A DNA stretch of 10,540 nucleotides from NCBI GenBank assembly GCA_947258625.1, contig CAMYJN010000035.1, forward strand, positions 1 to 10,540, written 5' to 3'. Positions 6,567 to 10,540 of the stretch are shown here, one piece after another (the first letter of the stretch is position 1; each line of letters opens with the position of its first letter). The notes under the pieces were generated by a model. That model worked only from the letters and a program-made list of their open reading frames with translations, was not told the DNA's origin and did not search any database. Made by a program: the position numbers and the translations under genes. The stretch is from an uncultured Polyangiaceae bacterium. GTDB lineage: Bacteria > Myxococcota_A > Polyangia > Polyangiales > Houyiibacteriaceae.

Positions 6567-8539
6567 TTTGAGAGCTGCTCGATTTGGTTGCGGAGCTCTG
6601 CGGCCTTTTCGAACTCGAGCTCCTCGGCGGCGAGCAGCATTTCGCTTCGTAGCTCCTCGATGCGGGCCGGGATGTCGGCAGGGTCTTCGGGCATCTCGCC
6701 CTTCCGCAAGATCGGGATCACCACGTAATCTCCCGTGCCGGTGGACGGGTCCATTTCGAGGACTGCCTTCGTGATGGTTCGTGGCGTGATGCCGCGCTCT
6801 TCGTTGTACACGGTTTGGCGCGCTCGCCTTCGTTGGGTTTCGTCGAGCGCATAGCGCATCGCCTTGGTGATTCGATCGGCGTACATGATCACTTCACCGC
6901 TCGAGTTTCGCGCCGCGCGTCCGATCGTCTGAATCAAAGACCGCGGGGAGCGAAGAAAGCCTTCCTTGTCCGCGTCGAGGATGCCCACCAGCGACACTTC
7001 GGGCAGGTCGAGGCCCTCGCGCAGAAGGTTGATGCCGACCAGGACGTCGAACTCGCCCCGGCGTAAATCCCGAAGAATATCAACACGATCCAGAGTGTTT
7101 ATGTCGCTGTGAAGATAGCGCACGCGAACGCCGAGCTCGCCGTAGTATTCGGTGAGGTCTTCGGCCATGCGCTTGGTCAGCGTCGTGACCAAGACACGCT
7201 CATTGCGCGCAGCGCGATCGCGGATCTCGGCAAGCAGATCGTCGACCTGATGTTTCGTCGGACGAACGTGTACCTCGGGATCGAGCAGCCCCGTCGGCCG
7301 GATGACTTGCTCGACGACGACCCCGCTCGCACGCTCGACTTCCCAATCGCCCGGCGTCGCGCTCACATGAATCACCTCACCGACCCGCTCTTCCCATTCG
7401 GAGAATTGCAGCGGTCGATTGTCCAGCGCGCTAGGGAGACGAAACCCGTGGGCGACCAAGGTTTCTTTGCGCGATCGATCGCCGCGGTACATCGCTCCGA
7501 TTTGCGGAACGGTGATGTGCGATTCGTCGAGGATCACCAGGAAGTCATCGGGAAAGTAGTCGAGCAAGGTCGGCGGCGGCTCGCCCTCTTTGCGGCCCGA
7601 CAGATGCCGGCTGTAGTTCTCGATTCCGTGGCAGAAACCCATCTGCTCGAGCATCTCCAAGTCGTACATGGTTCGCTGCTGAAGGCGCTGTTTTTCCAGC
7701 AATTTGCCATCTTTTTCGAGCTTCGGCAGCCATTCGAGGAGCTCCTCGCGAATCGAATCGATCGCCCGCTTTCGATGCTCGTCCGGAGTGACGTAATGGC
7801 TGCCGGGGTAGACGCCGTACTGGTCCATCTCTTCGAGCACTTTGCCACGCATGGGGTCGATCTCGACGATGCGTTCGATCTCGTCGCCCCAGTACTCGAT
7901 GCGTACCGCGAGGTTCTCGGAGTGCGCAGGAAAAATCTCGACGACGTCACCGCGAACTCGAAACGTGCCTCGATGAAAGTCGATGTCGTTGCGCTGATAC
8001 TGGATGTCGACGAGCCGCCGCAGCAGGACGTCACGTCGAAACTCTTGTCCCACCTCGAGATTGATCAGCATCTCCTGGTACCACTCCGAGGACCCAATGC
8101 CGTAAATGCAGGAGACACTTGCGACGATGATCACGTCGCGCCGTGCGAGCAATGAGCGCGTGGCGCTGTGCCGCATGCGATCCACCTTGTCGTTGACGAT
8201 CGCGTCCTTCTCGATATAGGTGTCGCTCGACGGGATGTACGCTTCGGGCTGGTAGTAGTCGTAGTAGCTCACGAAATACTCGACAGCGTTGTTCGGAAAG
8301 AGCTCGCGCATCTCGCTATAGAGCTGCGCGGCCAGGGTCTTGTTCGGGGCGATGATCAGGGTCGGGCGCTTGGTCGTGTCGATGACATTGGCGATCGAAA
8401 AGGTCTTACCGCTCCCCGTGATGCCAAGCAGCACCTGGTGCCGCTCACCCCGCGAAAGCCCCTCCAAAAGCGCAGAAATGGCCGCCGGCTGGTCCCCTTT
8501 GGGACTCAAATGGGTGACCAGCTCGAGCTCCCGCGCCAT
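6545..8539 (-). CDS. uvrB: UvrABC excision nuclease subunit B
   Basis: UvrB is the damage-verification helicase-like subunit of nucleotide excision repair; UvrA loads it, then it recruits UvrC. The 664-residue protein is full length (E. coli 673). It has Walker A GITGSGKT (39-46), the aromatic beta-hairpin [12 protein letters not shown] that clamps DNA, motif II DESH (338-341) followed by ITVPQ, and [24 protein letters not shown] and [17 protein letters not shown] follow, then motif [10 protein letters not shown] (537-544). A C-terminal UVR motif (about 625-656, [17 protein letters not shown]) binds UvrC. The terminal SKGHSPPP lies after the UVR motif and is partly encoded by an inverted-repeat arm. 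ATG 8539 gives the usual GDQPAAI context near residue 15; AAGGGG (8555-8560) is rather far upstream for a ribosome site. It is divergent from the tandem glutaredoxin-like gene with 54 bases between. No LexA box is recognisable there, so SOS control is unproven. Confidence 0.98.
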   Translation of the reverse strand: MARELELVTHLSPKGDQPAAISALLEGLSRGERHQVLLGITGSGKTFSIANVIDTTKRPTLIIAPNKTLAAQLYSEMRELFPNNAVEYFVSYYDYYQPEAYIPSSDTYIEKDAIVNDKVDRMRHSATRSLLARRDVIIVASVSCIYGIGSSEWYQEMLINLEVGQEFRRDVLLRRLVDIQYQRNDIDFHRGTFRVRGDVVEIFPAHSENLAVRIEYWGDEIERIVEIDPMRGKVLEEMDQYGVYPGSHYVTPDEHRKRAIDSIREELLEWLPKLEKDGKLLEKQRLQQRTMYDLEMLEQMGFCHGIENYSRHLSGRKEGEPPPTLLDYFPDDFLVILDESHITVPQIGAMYRGDRSRKETLVAHGFRLPSALDNRPLQFSEWEERVGEVIHVSATPGDWEVERASGVVVEQVIRPTGLLDPEVHVRPTKHQVDDLLAEIRDRAARNERVLVTTLTKRMAEDLTEYYGELGVRVRYLHSDINTLDRVDILRDLRRGEFDVLVGINLLREGLDLPEVSLVGILDADKEGFLRSPRSLIQTIGRAARNSSGEVIMYADRITKAMRYALDETQRRRARQTVYNEERGITPRTITKAVLEMDPSTGTGDYVVIPILRKGEMPEDPADIPARIEELRSEMLLAAEELEFEKAAELRNQIEQLSKGHSPPP

Positions 8540-8593
8540 CGCCGAAGGCTATCACCCCTTGAAAACCTAGGCAGGCCCCTTAATGACGGAGTC

Positions 8594-9310
8594 ATGGATC
8601 TCGCTCGCTTCCTCGATGTCACCACCGCGACGGCGGCAAGTGCCGCGCGCCCCAACTTCGGCAACGTCCACTACGAGCGACGCAAGTCCCCCGCCCAGCC
8701 ACTCGAGCTCTACGAGTTCGAGGTCTGTCCGTACTGTCGGATCGCGCGCGAAGCCCTGTCGGCACTCAGCCTCGATCCGGTCGTCTATCCCTGTCCGAAA
8801 GGCGGCAAGCTGTTCCGCGAGAAGGTCAAACGGGAGGGCGGTCGTTACCAGTTTCCGTATCTGGTCGACCCCAACACCGGAGTTTCGATGTACGAGTCGG
8901 CCGACATCGTCGAATACCTCTTCCACGAATACGGTCGAGGCAACACCCCGTGGTTTCTGAGGCAGCGCGCCTTCGCGGTGACGACGTCGATGATCGCTTC
9001 GGCATTTCGCCCGAACCGCGGCCGCCACGCGGTCCGCTCGCGACAGCCCGAGAATCTGCTGGAGCTCTACTCCTACGAGGGGTCTCCGTTTTGCCGAATC
9101 GCTCGCGAGGCGCTCTGCGAGCTGGAGCTGCCCTACCGATTGCACAATGTGCCGCGCAGAAGCCCGGATCGTGGCGATTACGTCTCCATCTCGGGCAAGA
9201 TGCAGGTGCCCTATCTGCGCGATCCGAACACCGGTGCGCAGATGTTCGAATCCGCCGAGATCCGCCGCTACTTATACGCGACGTACGCCGATGGCGGCGC
9301 GACCGCCTAG
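8594..9310 (+). CDS. Tandem glutaredoxin/GST N-terminal domain protein
   Basis: The 238-residue protein contains two thioredoxin-fold (GST_N / glutaredoxin-like) domains. Domain 1 (about 37-115) starts ELYEFEVCPYCRIAREAL, with the dithiol motif CPYC at 45-48. Domain 2 (about 156-235) starts ELYSYEGSPFCRIAREAL, with SPFC at 164-167, so the first cysteine is Ser. Both continue with a PYLxDPNTG loop (the cis-Pro glutathione-binding position) and an ESA[DE]I segment, showing clear internal duplication. A basic linker (about 117-155) separates them. Similar two-domain proteins are known in cyanobacteria and plastids. A redox or glutathione-linked role is likely, but the substrate is unknown. There is no signal peptide or membrane segment, so it is cytoplasmic. 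ATG 8594 fits the frame; GGAG (8588-8591) is only two bases upstream, so the ribosome site is poor, but no better in-frame start exists before domain 1. It is divergent from uvrB and convergent with serC, sharing a CTAG. Confidence 0.88.
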   Translation: MDLARFLDVTTATAASAARPNFGNVHYERRKSPAQPLELYEFEVCPYCRIAREALSALSLDPVVYPCPKGGKLFREKVKREGGRYQFPYLVDPNTGVSMYESADIVEYLFHEYGRGNTPWFLRQRAFAVTTSMIASAFRPNRGRHAVRSRQPENLLELYSYEGSPFCRIAREALCELELPYRLHNVPRRSPDRGDYVSISGKMQVPYLRDPNTGAQMFESAEIRRYLYATYADGGATA

Positions 9311-10395
9311 CTGTTCTTCTTGGCGAAGGCCTTGGCGAAGTCGACGAATTTCTGGACGTCCGAAGGCTCCATGGCGTTGTAGATCGAGGTGCGGATGCCA
9401 CCCACCGAACGGTGGCCTTTGATACCCACCATGCCCGCTTCCGCGGCCTCGGCGATCAGCTTCTTTTCGAGGTCTTCGGTCGGGAGACGGAAGACCGGAT
9501 TCATCATCGAGCGTGATTCGACCTCGACAGGGCAGTGGAAGAAGCCTGGGTTCTCGTCGATCATGCCGTAGATGGAGCCGGCCTTTTCCCGATTGCGTTT
9601 CTCCATCGCGGGGGCGCCGCCCTGGTCGCGGACCCAGCGGAGGACGTTGCGAACCATATACACCGCGAAGGTCGGAATGGTGTTCTGCAGCGAGTCCCCA
9701 TCGAGAATCGTCTTGTAGCGAAAGATCTTGGGGATGGTGCTCGGGCTCCGTTCCGCCAAGTCTTTGCGGAAGATCAAAACCGTGACGCCCGCAGGGCCGA
9801 GGTTCTTCTGGGCCCCGGCATAGATCAGCCCGAACCTCGACACGTCGATCGGGCGCCAAAGAATGTCGCTCGACATGTCGGCCACGAGCGGGACGTCGCC
9901 GCTGTCCGGGTATTGGTGGAACTGCGTTCCCATGATCGTGTTGTTGCTCGTGAAGTGCGCGTAGGCCGCGCCGGGGTCGAGCTCGAGCTCGGCCTGCTTT
10001 GGAACGCGCGTGTATTTCCCATCGACCTTGCCCGTGCCCGCTTCACGCGCCGCTCCCAAAATCAGGGCTTCGGCCATGGCCTTGTCGCTCCACGCGCCGG
10101 TGTTGATGTAGTCGGCCGATTGACCGTCCCCGCGGAGGTTCATCGGTACGAGGGCGAACTGAGCCGTGGCACCACCCTGCATGAAGAGGATCTCGTGCGT
10201 GTCCGGGAGGTTCATCAGCTCGCGGAAGAGCGACTTGGCCTCTTCGTGAACCTTCGCATACGCAGCACCCCGATGGCTGTGCTCGATGAGCGACATCCCC
10301 GTGCCCTCGTGGTCGAGGAACTCGTTGTGGGCATACTCGAGGACGGGAAGCGGAAGGGTCGCTGGCCCCGCACTGAAGTTGATTACGCGAGTCAT
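9307..10395 (-). CDS. serC: Phosphoserine aminotransferase
   Basis: SerC is the PLP-dependent class V aminotransferase that interconverts 3-phosphohydroxypyruvate and phosphoserine with glutamate; it also acts in PLP synthesis on the 4-phosphohydroxythreonine branch. The 362-residue length equals that of E. coli SerC. It begins TRVINFSAGPATLP, the family hallmark, followed by GTGMSLIEHSHRG and LFMQGGATAQF (phosphate-cofactor loop). Then come the INTGAWSDKA segment, SNNTIMGTQF, VADMSSDILWRPID, and YAGAQKNLGPAG carrying the Schiff-base Lys197. RSMMNPVFRLP and GIKGHRSVGGIRTSIYNAM complete the active-site region. ATG 10395 is the natural start; the upstream ribosome site is weak (only AGG about ten bases before). 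The TAG stop (complement of 9307-9309) shares four bases with the stop of the convergent gene. It lies 74 bases downstream of a tRNA-Ala on the same strand. No serA is present in the window. Confidence 0.98.
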   Translation of the reverse strand: MTRVINFSAGPATLPLPVLEYAHNEFLDHEGTGMSLIEHSHRGAAYAKVHEEAKSLFRELMNLPDTHEILFMQGGATAQFALVPMNLRGDGQSADYINTGAWSDKAMAEALILGAAREAGTGKVDGKYTRVPKQAELELDPGAAYAHFTSNNTIMGTQFHQYPDSGDVPLVADMSSDILWRPIDVSRFGLIYAGAQKNLGPAGVTVLIFRKDLAERSPSTIPKIFRYKTILDGDSLQNTIPTFAVYMVRNVLRWVRDQGGAPAMEKRNREKAGSIYGMIDENPGFFHCPVEVESRSMMNPVFRLPTEDLEKKLIAEAAEAGMVGIKGHRSVGGIRTSIYNAMEPSDVQKFVDFAKAFAKKNS

Positions 10396-10469
10396 AGACG
10401 GCGGAGCCTAGCCGTGGCTGCGGGCCGTGCAACTCGTTCGGCCCTGGCTCCTCGAGCCTCGAAAAACGG

Positions 10470-10540
<71 letters not shown>

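Noticed and set aside
7109..8155. Long plus-strand open frame opposite uvrB, and a second from 8168 running into the tandem thioredoxin-fold gene
   Set aside because: Both mirror UvrB codons. The second merely joins the real gene that starts at 8594, whose homology begins about 36 residues after that ATG.
8540..8593. LexA/SOS box in the uvrB divergent gap
   Set aside because: No convincing palindromic LexA-type operator or clear -35/-10 pair can be read in these 54 bases.
10446..10466. Terminator after tRNA-Ala
   Set aside because: On the minus strand the T5 run (10462-10466) comes before, not after, the small GGCTC/GAGCC stem, so the order is wrong for an intrinsic terminator.

Overview
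This window is a piece of a moderately GC-rich bacterial chromosome around the replication-initiation locus. It is almost all housekeeping DNA. The 5'-truncated dnaA at the left edge is followed by a 345-bp non-coding gap that looks like the chromosomal origin (degenerate DnaA boxes next to an AT-rich tract), then by dnaN and recF. The organism cannot be fixed from these genes alone. The GC-rich coding bias, the glycine-cysteine lipobox on a periplasmic-type PPIase followed by an acidic linker, the dnaA-oriC-dnaN-recF order without a following gyrB, and the tandem glutaredoxin/GST-N protein would fit a Myxococcota or other 'deltaproteobacterial' lineage. That placement is an inference.

Layout. 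2-1072 (+) dnaA, with domain I and part of domain II outside the window. 1073-1417 candidate oriC. 1418-2554 (+) dnaN. 2568-3677 (+) recF. 3667-4344 (-) a cyclophilin-type PPIase lipoprotein whose stop overlaps the end of recF tail to tail. 4391-5485 (-) dnaJ, upstream of and co-directional with the PPIase. 5565-6479 (+) an RluA/RluD-family pseudouridine synthase, divergent from dnaJ. 6545-8539 (-) uvrB, convergent with it. 8594-9310 (+) a protein of two tandem thioredoxin-fold domains, divergent from uvrB. 9307-10395 (-) serC, whose stop codon shares a CTAG with that of the tandem-domain gene. 10470-10540 (-) a tRNA-Ala(CGC) lacking only its first two bases at the window edge.

How the genes work together. 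DnaA would open the origin between dnaA and dnaN. DnaN is the clamp loaded onto the resulting forks. RecF helps load RecA at gaps, so the left third is a replication and repair module. DnaJ and the lipoprotein PPIase form a possible two-gene folding pair on the opposite strand, though they act in different compartments. UvrB (nucleotide excision repair), SerC (serine and pyridoxal phosphate synthesis) and the pseudouridine synthase appear to be independent single-gene units.

The least ordinary spot is the rluA/uvrB junction. A 15-bp perfect inverted repeat (6405-6419 and 6552-6566) lies exactly where recognisable family homology stops in both convergent genes, and the synthase lacks its usual C-terminal tail there. 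This suggests a small repeat element or a rearrangement scar that supplied both genes with their present 3' ends. I saw no CRISPR array, phage, toxin-antitoxin, defence or transposase gene.
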